NCBI RefSeq assembly: GCF_011043735.1
Contig: NZ_JAAKGV010000001.1
Span: 744,001 to 808,000, forward strand
DNA: 64,000 nt
Direction of reading: 5' to 3'
Source of the DNA: Methylobacterium sp. DB0501
Lineage (GTDB): Bacteria > Pseudomonadota > Alphaproteobacteria > Rhizobiales > Beijerinckiaceae
The notes under the pieces: generated by a model
What the model saw: the letters and a program-made list of their open reading frames with translations, nothing else
Told to the model about the DNA's origin: nothing
Databases searched by the model: none
In this document: positions 37,205-46,955 of the stretch, piece after piece
How the letters are laid out: each line of letters opens with the position of its first letter
Numbering within the stretch: the stretch's first letter is position 1
Made by a program: the position numbers and the translations under genes

Positions 37205-38510
37205 TATATCTGAAAATATAGCCAATCGCGTGATCGCGCTCATTGACGGCAACTCGTTCTACTGCTCGTGTGAGCGCGTGTTCGACCCGAAGCTCGCGCG
37301 GGTCCCGGTGATCGTGCTGTCGAACAACGACGGCTGCGCGATCGCTCGGACGGCTGAGGCCAAGGCGCTCGGCATCAAGATGGGCGCGCCGTACTTCCAG
37401 ATCCGAGACATGTGCCGGGCTGAAGGCGTGCGCGTGTTCTCGTCGAACTACACGCTCTACGGCGACATGTCGGCCCGCACCAACGCAGTGTACCGCGACT
37501 TCACGAAGGACGTGGAGATCTACTCGATCGACGAGAGCTTTTTGGACCTCTCCGACGTGCGCGAGCGGGACCGCCTCGCGCTCGCGCAGGATCTCAGGGC
37601 AACGGTGCGCGCTTGGACCGGCATCCCGACCTGCGTCGGCCTCGGGCCCACGAAGACGCTGGCGAAGCTCGCCAACCACATCGCCAAGACGGTGCCGGAC
37701 CTCGGCGGCGTCTGCGACCTGACCGATCCTGTCCAGTACGACCACTGGCTCTGCCGGATCCACGTCGGCGAGCTCTGGGGTATCGGCCGGGCCTCGCTCG
37801 CCAAGCTTGAGGCCATGGGCGTCGACAGCGTCGCCGATCTGCGCGACCTCGATCCCCGACCGGTGCGCAAGGCGCTGACAGTGGTGGGCGAGCGCATGAT
37901 CCACGAGCTGCGCGGGCTCTCCTGCCTGCCGCTCGAACTGGTGCCGGCGCGGCGCAAGGGCTGCGCGGTGACCCGCTCGTTCTCCGGCCGGGTCAGCGAC
38001 CGGGCGACGCTGGAAGAGGCAGTCGCCGCCCACGCCGCGCGGCTCGGCGAGAAGCTGCGGCGCGACGGGCTCGGCACCGATCAGGTGACGGTCTTCTACC
38101 ACACGAGCGAGCATGACCGCGGCGAGCCGATGCGCTCGGTCTCGACCGTGGTCAGCCTGCCCGAGGCGACGAACGACAGCCTCGCCTTGATCAAGGCCGC
38201 GAACCACGGCGTCGCCAAGACCTGGCGCGAACCCGGTGAGGTGCCCTGGCGCTATTCCAAGGCCGGGGTGATCACCACCGATCTCGTGCCGTTGGCTGAG
38301 AGCCCGCGGGCGCTCATCGACCGCCTCGACCGCGAGCGGTCCGGGCCGCTTATGGCGGCGCTCGATGCCTGCAACGCGCGCTGGGGTCGCGGTGCCGTCG
38401 TCCCGGCACGGGCTGGGCTCACGACGAAGCGGGACTGGAACACGAAGTTCGAGATGCGCACGCCCTGTTACACCACGCGAGTTGCGGACCTACCGCTTGC
38501 CCTAGCTTAG
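37197..38510 (+). CDS. umuC: Y-family DNA polymerase V catalytic subunit, UmuC-like
   Basis: A 437-aa protein. The catalytic aspartates are in [14 protein letters not shown] and [32 protein letters not shown] and [13 protein letters not shown] are UmuC-type. The C terminus ([35 protein letters not shown]) matches the DUF4113-type tail of plasmid and phage UmuC proteins. With UmuD' it copies damaged DNA. ATG 37197 is chosen; TTG 37170 is in frame upstream. Its location on an island is like the mobile rulAB/mucAB loci. Confidence 0.95.
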   Translation: MTDISENIANRVIALIDGNSFYCSCERVFDPKLARVPVIVLSNNDGCAIARTAEAKALGIKMGAPYFQIRDMCRAEGVRVFSSNYTLYGDMSARTNAVYRDFTKDVEIYSIDESFLDLSDVRERDRLALAQDLRATVRAWTGIPTCVGLGPTKTLAKLANHIAKTVPDLGGVCDLTDPVQYDHWLCRIHVGELWGIGRASLAKLEAMGVDSVADLRDLDPRPVRKALTVVGERMIHELRGLSCLPLELVPARRKGCAVTRSFSGRVSDRATLEEAVAAHAARLGEKLRRDGLGTDQVTVFYHTSEHDRGEPMRSVSTVVSLPEATNDSLALIKAANHGVAKTWREPGEVPWRYSKAGVITTDLVPLAESPRALIDRLDRERSGPLMAALDACNARWGRGAVVPARAGLTTKRDWNTKFEMRTPCYTTRVADLPLALA

Positions 38511-38556
38511 CGGTAGGAGTCCTGGAAAGGACAACCTCAGGTGCCGGGCAGACGTA

Positions 38557-39384
38557 ATGGATACGAAAGGGTTCCCGAAGCCGATCAACGACACACAGCG
38601 CGAGTTCCTGCGTCTGTGCGAGCTAGGCGGGGGCGCTCGTGGTGGTCCCCCGCGTGGCAAGGTCCTCGAGGTGCTGCGGGCAAGCGGCAAGAGCCTCAAT
38701 ATGCTCGCGCATGCGGAAGCGCAGGCTCACCTTGCAGCCTACCCGGATGCGAACCCTTGGCACCTCTGCTTCGCGATCGGTCTCTCGTGGGGACACTTGG
38801 CGCGCTTGGATGTGGACTTCACAGGCGCAGTGGCCGGCGTGCTCGCGAACTGGAACAGCGGTGATCTCGCTGCGGCGAAGTCGTTCCACATGGAGCGTGG
38901 TCCCGAGCCCATCGAACAGTCGCTACGTGGGGCTCATAATCTCTTTGGCCGCGTCATCCTTCCGAAGACATTACCGAGCACCCTGGATCGTCTGGACACC
39001 GCGCAGCAGCGCTGGATCTCCCCGATCCTCACCGGGTCAGATCGGCCGCGCTACATCGGCAGCTGGAACGCGACGGCGATGTTCATGGCCGCGCTGTTCG
39101 CTCAACCGTCACTGGCTGCCATACAGACCGAACCGAGGCCGATGCTGCCGCCTGGTGGCCCGATCTTCAAAGGCTTGCAGATGCTCCACAAGGCCGGGCT
39201 TCTCAAGGAACCCCCGTCCGGCAGCGAATTGGATGACCAGGCGTTTGAGCCCGGGTCCCTATATGAGAACAACAAGCACCTGGCGGATCTCTGCGCCGGC
39301 CTCCCTGGCTGGAGCCTCATCGATGTTCACAGCGGCGTGTACATGTTGGGTACGCGTCACCCGCACTCGGGCAAGTGGGTCTAG
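38557..39384 (+). CDS. Hypothetical protein (275 aa)
   Basis: Unrecognised. It begins MDTKGFPKPINDTQREFLRL and contains an aromatic, Pro-rich middle (RPRYIGSWNATAMFMAALFA) and a C terminus GWSLIDVHSGVYMLGTRHPH. No signal peptide; a few hydrophobic helices are probably buried rather than membrane-spanning. Its end converges with, and overlaps by 4 bp, the HNH nuclease gene on the other strand. It may belong with umuDC or stand alone. Confidence 0.7.
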   Translation: MDTKGFPKPINDTQREFLRLCELGGGARGGPPRGKVLEVLRASGKSLNMLAHAEAQAHLAAYPDANPWHLCFAIGLSWGHLARLDVDFTGAVAGVLANWNSGDLAAAKSFHMERGPEPIEQSLRGAHNLFGRVILPKTLPSTLDRLDTAQQRWISPILTGSDRPRYIGSWNATAMFMAALFAQPSLAAIQTEPRPMLPPGGPIFKGLQMLHKAGLLKEPPSGSELDDQAFEPGSLYENNKHLADLCAGLPGWSLIDVHSGVYMLGTRHPHSGKWV

Positions 39385-40181
39385 GAATCCAGCGCGCTGA
39401 AACCGTGCCGTAGCCTGTGTTCTCTCAGGTAGGGTGCGTGGCCGATGCTTACGGCCACCGTGACCGGCCGCCCATCGGTCAGGACCGCCGTCGCTCGCTC
39501 TGATAGCTTCGGGCTCACAAGGAGATTGCCCTCGTCGCTGAAGCTGATGAGCCCTTGGTCGAATGCGGCATCCCACAGAGCCGACAGCAGGAGACCGTTG
39601 TGGACGTCCACGCGCTCGTAGTCGCTGGATGCCGCCCAGGGCTTGATATGCGAGGCCCGGAGTAGCTCCCGGTCCTGCACCCCCGTGACCGCACAAGCCT
39701 GGTTCCAGTACCGATCCAGATGACGTCGGAAAATGCCCTGGGCGGTCCGGACGATGGCCTTTTTCTCGGCCTCGGTCGTCGCCGGCATGGCGTAGGTCGC
39801 GCCGAGGAACTCTTGGTACGCCGACGGCGGAAGTTCCTTGGTGACGAGGCGAAAGAGCGAGGCGAGGGCGTCGCCCAGTTCAGCGAGCGTGCTCACCGTG
39901 CGACCGCTGCGCCCAGGCATTGGCCCCTGAAAGTCGTGGCCGGGCAAAGCTTCGGTCGAGATCCGAGGCTCGGTAAATGAGAGCGTCCAAGGACCGTCTT
40001 GGCTATCAGCCGCGACGTGGACCTGGAAGGGTGTCTCAGTTGAGCGCAGCAGGTACCATCCTTCGTGAACCACTGGTTGATCCAAGCCCCTAGAGAAACC
40101 ATTCCTGCTTGCGGCTTGGCGGATATCAATCCAAATGGGAAGTCGGAAAGATGAGGAAAGCGCAGGCAGGGAGTCGGACAT
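39381..40181 (-). CDS. HNH endonuclease
   Basis: A 266-aa protein. The C-terminal HNH domain (about residues 165-240) reads CAVTGVQDRELLRASHIKPW, then DVHNGLLLSALWDAAFDQG, a beta-beta-alpha metal site. The N-terminal part (LPIWIDIRQAASRNGFSRGL) resembles specificity or accessory regions of restriction-associated HNH proteins. ATG 40181 lies 1 bp after the methyltransferase stop, so it is coupled to it and is the last gene of the four-gene defence-like operon. Confidence 0.85.
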   Translation of the reverse strand: MSDSLPALSSSFRLPIWIDIRQAASRNGFSRGLDQPVVHEGWYLLRSTETPFQVHVAADSQDGPWTLSFTEPRISTEALPGHDFQGPMPGRSGRTVSTLAELGDALASLFRLVTKELPPSAYQEFLGATYAMPATTEAEKKAIVRTAQGIFRRHLDRYWNQACAVTGVQDRELLRASHIKPWAASSDYERVDVHNGLLLSALWDAAFDQGLISFSDEGNLLVSPKLSERATAVLTDGRPVTVAVSIGHAPYLREHRLRHGFSALDS

Positions 40182-40182
40182 T

Positions 40183-43100
40183 CTACTCTGCTGCCACGCG
40201 TGCGCCAAAATCGTTCTTGAGATCGTCATACGCAGCTAGTATCAGCCGAGAAGTTCGATATTCCTTGTAGTCACGCATCTCATTGAACTTCAGACCCCGG
40301 AAAGTTTCTGAGGGATAATCCTTCCCTTTCACTGCCGTAGGATCGAGGATGTAGCGCAGGTCATCGAGATTGAGACCATAGGCATGCGCAAACCATGCAT
40401 CGAGTTCGGCTCGCAGCATAGCACGCCGCTGATCCTCCCATTTGAAAGGAGATCCGACAAATCCCAGATCGCGCGCGAAAGGTGCCATCGAGCGGCTCGT
40501 GTACACGAGCTCGAGAACGCGAGGCACAATATAGTTCAGGTCCGCATCATTGTAATCGTTAGGGTTCAGCACTGGAAACTGTTTTACATAGAAAAAATTC
40601 ATGTGCAGACCGCCCGCCTTCTGGCGAACGACGAAATCAAAGATTATGCTACTGATATTGGCGAATAGGCATGCAATTTTCCTGACGTTGCTCATGTCAG
40701 GAAACAAAAGAGGTAGGTTGTTTCCAACCCCAACGCGGGGAATAATTGCAGGGATGAAAGTTCGCTCGTTGGTCGCCGAGGTGAGATCCTTGAAGCCGAT
40801 GAACCAATCGCGCTTCCAGCGCACTGCGGCGAGGCGCTCCTCGACGTCCGCTTGATCGACCCAGTAGAACGGGGTCAGCTCGAAATCTGGATCGGCATGT
40901 TCCTCATCGCTGGTTTCGGGTAGAACTCTATACCCGCGCTCATCGCCTCTCTGAGCGTATCCTCCGGCACGATGATCGTAGAAATTGACCATCTTGGCTT
41001 CATAGAGCGGGATGTACCGCAGCGGTTCACCGCTGCGGGTGCTTTTCGACGTCGAGTTCGGATCGGTAATCCAGTCCGTACCCTCGCGTACGAGATCCAT
41101 GTTGGTCAACTGAACAGCATCTTTGAAGAGTGCGCTATCGGACGTCATGTTGTATAGGCCCTGACGGAACGTCACACGCCAAGGATTACCAGTGGTTTTG
41201 TTGGACTCCTCGACGAGTACCTGAGAGCGGTCGTAGATATATTTGGTCAGTCGAGCGTCTTCGCGAGCTCGAAAGATCGGCACAGTCTTCGTATTGGGAT
41301 TGATTTTTAAGATTTCTTCTGCAGATAACGTGAAGTTTCTTTCGGGCTCGTCGATTTGGGAAGTCGCCGTAGAGAAGAAAGAAAAAGTTGGCTTATCGAC
41401 GCCTTCGCCGATTGTTAGAAGGCAAAACTTCATTCGCGCATCTGGAGCGGCGAAAAGCTTCTGCCGGTTCTCGAAATCAGCTAGGCGAATGAGCCTCTTA
41501 TTCGCGATCAGATCGGCGAAGAACAGTGATGTGGTAGCATCTGTTGCAATCCCGGTAGGAACGACGATCCCGGCCCTCCCTCTGGGCGAGATCAATCTAG
41601 CACAAAGTTCGGAGAACAGTGCATAGGAATTGACCTTGCCGCGTGCGGTCAGAGGAAATCTGCCTGACGAACGTGCGAACTCGTTTGCCGCTTCGAACGC
41701 ACGCTTATCTTTTTCATACGCCGAGAAGATCTCAGGATGATGAGCTTTGAGTTCCTGGATAGCTTTTTTGCGCTTTGCTCCGGCCAGAAGGGCAATCTCA
41801 GGCTTGCGTTGTGCGAAATACTCTTCTTCACCAAGCTGGATCACATCCCACGGAGGATTTCCAACGACAATGTCGAATCCTCCTGCGGCAAAGGCGTCGG
41901 CGAAGGTCAGGCCCCAGTGAAGAACGCGTGCGATTGTGCACGCGCGTGAGCACGAGGATTCGAGTTCCGAACCTATGCTGAGCTGGCGTAGGATGGCAGC
42001 GACGTCGGCTGTCGTGGGGACTGTTCGCTCCCCGTGCGATGGCGGGGTACTATCCTTGATGATGAGATAGGCGGCCACGTAGGTATCGCACGCCTGTTTC
42101 TTTGCAAGTAACCCCGGATCAGCCATGGCCTGCTGCCAGAGTTCTTGGCGTGCCCTCCGCTCGCGAGGGGTATCCTCCGGCATCGCCTTGAACGTCTCTA
42201 CGATTCGTTCAATGTAGGAATTCTGTGGCTTCCAAGTCTTGTCTTGAAAAATATCGAGCCGCCCCTGTCCGATACGTTCGTCTCGGTTCCTGAGGAAATA
42301 TCTGCGGCACTCAGACTTCTCGTCTGCAGTGAGAGGCTTGTACGCGTCGTCAGGAATACCATCGTCCATGAGGCTGTCGAGCTTTTCGCCGAAAGCGAAC
42401 GTTCCGAGGAGAGCATCCCCACAGACAAGATTGGCATCGAGGAAACCGAGCGGCTTGCCCGGTTCGAGAGACTCGATCCAGAGCGCAACTTTGGCGAGGT
42501 CGATTGCCATTGGATTGCGATCGACACCATGAATGCATCGCCTGATCACGTCACGCATGGCCTCGCGATACTGATCCGCCGAAGCGACACCGCCGTTGCG
42601 GGCGCGCGCGACCCGTGTCGCCAATCGGCGCGCGGCTGCGAGGAGGAAATGTCCCGAACCACAGGCCGGGTCGATAATGCGTAGGCCGAGCAACGCACGG
42701 GTTGGATCTTGCGAGCCTGCAATGACGCGATCCATGACTGGGTCGGCAACGGTGTCCAATAGCGCCTGAACGAGGCTATCGGGAGTGTAGTAGCTGCCAG
42801 TCGTCTTTCTTGCGTTACCCTTCTTTTCCGCGCCTTCTGCAAAGAGCAGCTCTCTTCCGTTCGCAGTAATGCGCGGTGCGAGTTCGAGCAGACTTTCGTA
42901 AACGGAGCCGAGTTCCTCGGTCTGCATATCTCGCCAATTGACGGGTAATGTGCCGTCCTGGCCTTTGAGCCAAGCCAGACGATGGATGGCCCTCATCAAG
43001 TCCCGGTTCGCCAGGGCACAGCTTTCGAGATCATCCATGCGGCCCGGCTCGAACAGCCCGGAGAGTGCAGGCAGGCCAAGTTCTTCTTGCCCCTCCGCTA

Positions 43101-44196
43101 GACCATGGAAGACAATCTGAAGCGCCTCCCAACGATCAGTGTGGGCATCGTATGACGTTCGACGGATGCTGGCCTGTCGAAGGTTTCCGAGACTGTAGCC
43201 CTGCGCATAACGCAGCCGCTTGAGCGCGGCAGTCTGAGGAGGATGCAGGAGGTCGCGATCCTCGGCGACGAAGAGGAAGATCAGCCTGTAGACGAGGTGC
43301 AGGCACTGCTCGAAGTAGATCTGCGCCGGGATCACGCCGCTGCCGACGAACTTGCGTAGGTCCCCATTGGCTGGATGGCTGAGGAAGCCAGTACCTAGCG
43401 CCAGAAGGGCTTCTTCGACGCCGTCGCGCAAGCGGTCGCGGGCGACCTCGCCTTCCTTCAGACCGGCAAGCCGCCACCGCTCCAGAGTGCAATCCGAAAC
43501 CGCATCGGCGGGCTTGCCGAACCGAGTGGCATGCAACAGCAGCCAGAGCACGGCGAAGTCGACACGGCCTTCGTTCGTGAAAATCGCGTCGAGGTCGGCC
43601 TCAATGTAAGCGGGGCGGGTCAGGCTGGGGTTGTCGCGCAGCAGGCGCAGCCGCGTGCCGCAGCAGGCGAGGCCCCAGAGAGCGGGGTCTTCGGCGTTGA
43701 GCCAGTCTTGGATGACGCTGGCGGCCGATCCGCGCCGTCCGGCTGCCGTGAGGCTCGGGCTCACGCGGTCGATGCCGTCAGCCGGCGGGACCACGACTAC
43801 CGGCACACGTCCGCTCAAAGCTTCGAAAGTCAGCGGGTAGATGTCGCCGTCGCGGTCGCGCCGACCGATCGGCACGAGGTCCCGAAACTCCAGGACGTCA
43901 CGCAGGAGGGCCTCGGTGAAGCGCTCTGTGGCCGCGAGCGAGGGCTCCGGGTGCGCCGTGAGGTCGGCGTAGTGCGCCTGGGCAATCCGGTAGGCTCGCG
44001 CGATTTCATCGCGAAGGATCAGGCCTCGCGCGATGCCGTAATCGGTCGCGGTCTGCTCGTCCGCCTCGATACGGGCGATCTGTGTCAGCATCGCCGGCGC
44101 GATCAGGCCACCTTCGAGGGTGATCGCATCGAATGCGATGGCCGGCGCGCGCTTGGCGCGGCGGGTCCGCGCCGCGGGTCTCGGCTGGCGGGCCAT
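40183..44196 (-). CDS. Eco57I/PglX-like N6-adenine DNA methyltransferase
   Basis: A 1337-aa protein. SAM-binding motif I IDPACGSGHFLLAAARRL lies at about residue 510, and catalytic motif IV NPPWDV at about residue 779. A long N-terminal helical region and a C-terminal target-recognition-like region (VLNPNDYNDADLNYIVPR) flank the core. Such proteins methylate adenine in a defined site and mark self DNA in DISARM, BREX or type IIG systems. ATG 44196 overlaps the preceding stop as TGATG. The 3' two thirds are visibly AT-richer than the 5' part. Confidence 0.92.
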   Translation of the reverse strand: MARQPRPAARTRRAKRAPAIAFDAITLEGGLIAPAMLTQIARIEADEQTATDYGIARGLILRDEIARAYRIAQAHYADLTAHPEPSLAATERFTEALLRDVLEFRDLVPIGRRDRDGDIYPLTFEALSGRVPVVVVPPADGIDRVSPSLTAAGRRGSAASVIQDWLNAEDPALWGLACCGTRLRLLRDNPSLTRPAYIEADLDAIFTNEGRVDFAVLWLLLHATRFGKPADAVSDCTLERWRLAGLKEGEVARDRLRDGVEEALLALGTGFLSHPANGDLRKFVGSGVIPAQIYFEQCLHLVYRLIFLFVAEDRDLLHPPQTAALKRLRYAQGYSLGNLRQASIRRTSYDAHTDRWEALQIVFHGLAEGQEELGLPALSGLFEPGRMDDLESCALANRDLMRAIHRLAWLKGQDGTLPVNWRDMQTEELGSVYESLLELAPRITANGRELLFAEGAEKKGNARKTTGSYYTPDSLVQALLDTVADPVMDRVIAGSQDPTRALLGLRIIDPACGSGHFLLAAARRLATRVARARNGGVASADQYREAMRDVIRRCIHGVDRNPMAIDLAKVALWIESLEPGKPLGFLDANLVCGDALLGTFAFGEKLDSLMDDGIPDDAYKPLTADEKSECRRYFLRNRDERIGQGRLDIFQDKTWKPQNSYIERIVETFKAMPEDTPRERRARQELWQQAMADPGLLAKKQACDTYVAAYLIIKDSTPPSHGERTVPTTADVAAILRQLSIGSELESSCSRACTIARVLHWGLTFADAFAAGGFDIVVGNPPWDVIQLGEEEYFAQRKPEIALLAGAKRKKAIQELKAHHPEIFSAYEKDKRAFEAANEFARSSGRFPLTARGKVNSYALFSELCARLISPRGRAGIVVPTGIATDATTSLFFADLIANKRLIRLADFENRQKLFAAPDARMKFCLLTIGEGVDKPTFSFFSTATSQIDEPERNFTLSAEEILKINPNTKTVPIFRAREDARLTKYIYDRSQVLVEESNKTTGNPWRVTFRQGLYNMTSDSALFKDAVQLTNMDLVREGTDWITDPNSTSKSTRSGEPLRYIPLYEAKMVNFYDHRAGGYAQRGDERGYRVLPETSDEEHADPDFELTPFYWVDQADVEERLAAVRWKRDWFIGFKDLTSATNERTFIPAIIPRVGVGNNLPLLFPDMSNVRKIACLFANISSIIFDFVVRQKAGGLHMNFFYVKQFPVLNPNDYNDADLNYIVPRVLELVYTSRSMAPFARDLGFVGSPFKWEDQRRAMLRAELDAWFAHAYGLNLDDLRYILDPTAVKGKDYPSETFRGLKFNEMRDYKEYRTSRLILAAYDDLKNDFGARVAAE

Positions 44197-46955
44197 CACA
44201 GATCTCCCGGGGTGAGGATGTAGACGCCGACGATGTCGGCGGGCAGGATCGGCTCGACCGTCACCCGGGGCGTTCCTTGAGCAGCAGCGCGGACGCGGCG
44301 GTGGTCGGCCTCAAGCGCTTTGCCGCGTTGGGTGGCGTAGGCCTCTATTGCAGGCATGTAGGTACCCAGCACACGCTCGCAGGCCTTCTCGATCAGACGG
44401 TGGCGTGCAGTCTCAGAAAGATCGCCGCTCGCAGGCGCTTCGAGCAACTGCTGAGCCGCCTCGCCCTCAGCGATGGCGGTCGGATGGGATCCGGCGAAGG
44501 CCAGAGTTACGGCCTCCTCCGAGAGAAGCATGCGCTCAGTCCGTCCGTGGACAGTGAGCTTGTGGCGCAAACGGATCAGCACGACCGTCGTCATCGCATC
44601 GACGGCTTCGGTGCTCCACACCCCGGTCCGGGCGAGCTCGAAGCCGGTCTCGCTCTTTGGGTCGAGCGCCGTCTCCAGCAGGCTTTCGGCCAGCGTCGAC
44701 GTGATTGGGTGGGCCCGACCGACAGTGGCGGCTCCGACCGGCGCTTTGGCCTCGAAGCTGATCCGCACATCGCCTCTGACGCCACTTGCGTCGAGACGCT
44801 CAGTTATGGTCGCCGGCAGCTTGGCGAGATCGGCACGGAACGTCGCCTCACGGGCGGGCTCGAGGGCCGTGTTGAAGTGATCCATCGCTTGGGCGACGAA
44901 GCGCTCGACCCGATCGGGGCCGCCGATGATTGCGCGCCAGCTCTCCCATTCCGGCATCACTTCAGCGGGCTTAAGAGCGTGTTGCGCGTAGCGCGCACGC
45001 GACCGCTTCTCGCCCTCTTCTGCATCGCGCCAGCAGGCCGACAATACACTCGCTTCCTTGGCAAAGAGGTCAAGCTGCCGCTGGGCGCGCGGTCGGCCGC
45101 GGTGCTCTAGCATCGCGTTCAGGAGCGCACCGGAGATCACCTGGCGATCCTCAGGGAGCGCGATGATGACGCCGAGATCCTTCTTGATCTGCTCAGCCTT
45201 CCTCAGGATCACGCTGAGGACGGCGCTGTCGATCAGGCTGTCAGCACCGAACAGCAGCATCGACTTTACAATTGGGGCTGGTTGGCCGAAGCGGTCGACG
45301 CGTCCTTCGCGCTGCTGATGCCGGGTCGGGTTCCACGACAGGTCGTAGTGCACGACGGCATCGAACAGCATCTGCAGGTTGATGCCCTCAGAGAGGCAGT
45401 CGGTTGCCACCAGCAGGCGCTGCGGCTCCTCAACCATGCCTTCGACACGGTCGCGGCGATCATCGGGAACGAGCAGACCGGTGACGGTCTCGATGGCAAG
45501 GCGGGGAAAGGCTTTTCGCAGCGCCGTGGCGACGTAATCTGCCGTGGCAATGTAGCGGCAGAATACGACAGGATTCGCGCCGGCAGCGACGAGGGGCTTC
45601 AGCTCCTCGATCATCATCGCGAGCTTCGGGTCCGGCTTTCGGACCAGCGCTTCCGCCTGCTGGATCAGCTTGGCGAGCGCAGGATCGGTGCCGAGGTAGG
45701 CGCTCGGTTCGGCGTCGACGGCTTCGGTATCCTCGTCCTCCTCGTCGAGGACCTGCATTGATAGGCGATCGGGATCGCCGTCCTGGCGGTTTCGGAGCGC
45801 GTTCAGGGCGGCAGCGGGAGAGGATCCCACGCACCGTAGAAGTGCCAGTGTAGACCAGAGAGTGAGGCGCTGACGATGCGTGCCGTCGCCCGCGTCCTCG
45901 ATGCGGTCGAGGCAGTAGTCGAGGACGGCATCGTGGAACGCCGTATGATCGGAGCCCAACGAGTAGGGTCGGTGGAGCTTCTCGTGCTTCGGGAAGATCT
46001 GATCGTCTTCCCATTTCTGATCGAGAATGTCTTTGCGCCGTCGCTGCACGAAGTGGCGCGCGAGCGCGATACGACCGGCATTGGTATCGAGACCTGCCAT
46101 CTCGAAACTGTCGTCGAGGAGCTTCAATAGACGGTCGAAGGCTTCCTCGTCGCCACTGTGCGGGGTCGCCGTGAGGAACAGCATGTGCCGCTCGGCATCC
46201 CTGGCGAGACGCTGCAGGAGCCGGTAGCGACGCTGACGGCTGCCATGCGTGCCGACGCAAGCATGGGCTTCGTCGACGACGACGCAGGGTGGGCAGGACG
46301 CGGCAAAGCTCTCACGGCGCTTTTCAGCCTTGATGTAGTCGAGGCTCACAACCGTGAAGGGATGGACCTCAAACAGGCTCTGGGTCCCGACGACCTTCCG
46401 CTCGAGGCGCGGCGCGGAAGCTGACGTCACGGGGACGGCTTCAATGTCGAACTTGGTGCGTAGCTCCCCGACCCACTGATCGACGAGATGGGGCGGGCAG
46501 AGGATGCAGAAGCGCTCAATCTCGCCGCGGTCGAGGAGTTCGCGAACGATGAGGCCGGCCTCGACGGTCTTGCCAATGCCGACATCATCGGCAATCAGCA
46601 GACGCACGACGGGCAGACGCATCGCCATCAGCAGCGGCACGAGTTGATAGGCGCGCGGCTCGAAACTGACGCGTGCCGACGAGCGGAACGGACCTGCACC
46701 CCGCCGAAGCGAAAGGCGTAGCGCCTCTGCGAGGAGGCGTGCGTTCTCCTGCGTGCCGCGCACGTCAACGTCCGGCGGGGGGAAGTGAGCCGCCTCAACC
46801 GGCACGCGCTCAAGCGCCGGCAGGATCGTCAGCGCGTCGGCTTCGGTGCCCGAAAGCGGGCGAAGCCGCAGCGCGGCCGGATCGTCATGGGGCAGCGCAA
46901 CCCATTCCCGGCCACGTGCCCGAACGAGATCGCCGGGGGAAAACTGGACGGTCAT
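44196..46955 (-). CDS. SNF2-like superfamily 2 helicase (DrmD-like)
   Basis: A 919-aa protein. Walker A is in IADDVGIGKTVEAGLIVREL (about residue 127), Walker B VVVDEAHACVG (about 227), motif III LTATPHSGDEE, and motif VI QQREGRVDRFGQ (about 550). This helicase-plus-coiled-region plan matches the DrmD/HepA group seen in class 1 DISARM. It overlaps both neighbours (ATGA with the upstream helicase, TGATG with the methyltransferase). A role as DNA translocase in phage restriction is inferred from context. Confidence 0.9.
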   Translation of the reverse strand: MTVQFSPGDLVRARGREWVALPHDDPAALRLRPLSGTEADALTILPALERVPVEAAHFPPPDVDVRGTQENARLLAEALRLSLRRGAGPFRSSARVSFEPRAYQLVPLLMAMRLPVVRLLIADDVGIGKTVEAGLIVRELLDRGEIERFCILCPPHLVDQWVGELRTKFDIEAVPVTSASAPRLERKVVGTQSLFEVHPFTVVSLDYIKAEKRRESFAASCPPCVVVDEAHACVGTHGSRQRRYRLLQRLARDAERHMLFLTATPHSGDEEAFDRLLKLLDDSFEMAGLDTNAGRIALARHFVQRRRKDILDQKWEDDQIFPKHEKLHRPYSLGSDHTAFHDAVLDYCLDRIEDAGDGTHRQRLTLWSTLALLRCVGSSPAAALNALRNRQDGDPDRLSMQVLDEEDEDTEAVDAEPSAYLGTDPALAKLIQQAEALVRKPDPKLAMMIEELKPLVAAGANPVVFCRYIATADYVATALRKAFPRLAIETVTGLLVPDDRRDRVEGMVEEPQRLLVATDCLSEGINLQMLFDAVVHYDLSWNPTRHQQREGRVDRFGQPAPIVKSMLLFGADSLIDSAVLSVILRKAEQIKKDLGVIIALPEDRQVISGALLNAMLEHRGRPRAQRQLDLFAKEASVLSACWRDAEEGEKRSRARYAQHALKPAEVMPEWESWRAIIGGPDRVERFVAQAMDHFNTALEPAREATFRADLAKLPATITERLDASGVRGDVRISFEAKAPVGAATVGRAHPITSTLAESLLETALDPKSETGFELARTGVWSTEAVDAMTTVVLIRLRHKLTVHGRTERMLLSEEAVTLAFAGSHPTAIAEGEAAQQLLEAPASGDLSETARHRLIEKACERVLGTYMPAIEAYATQRGKALEADHRRVRAAAQGTPRVTVEPILPADIVGVYILTPGDL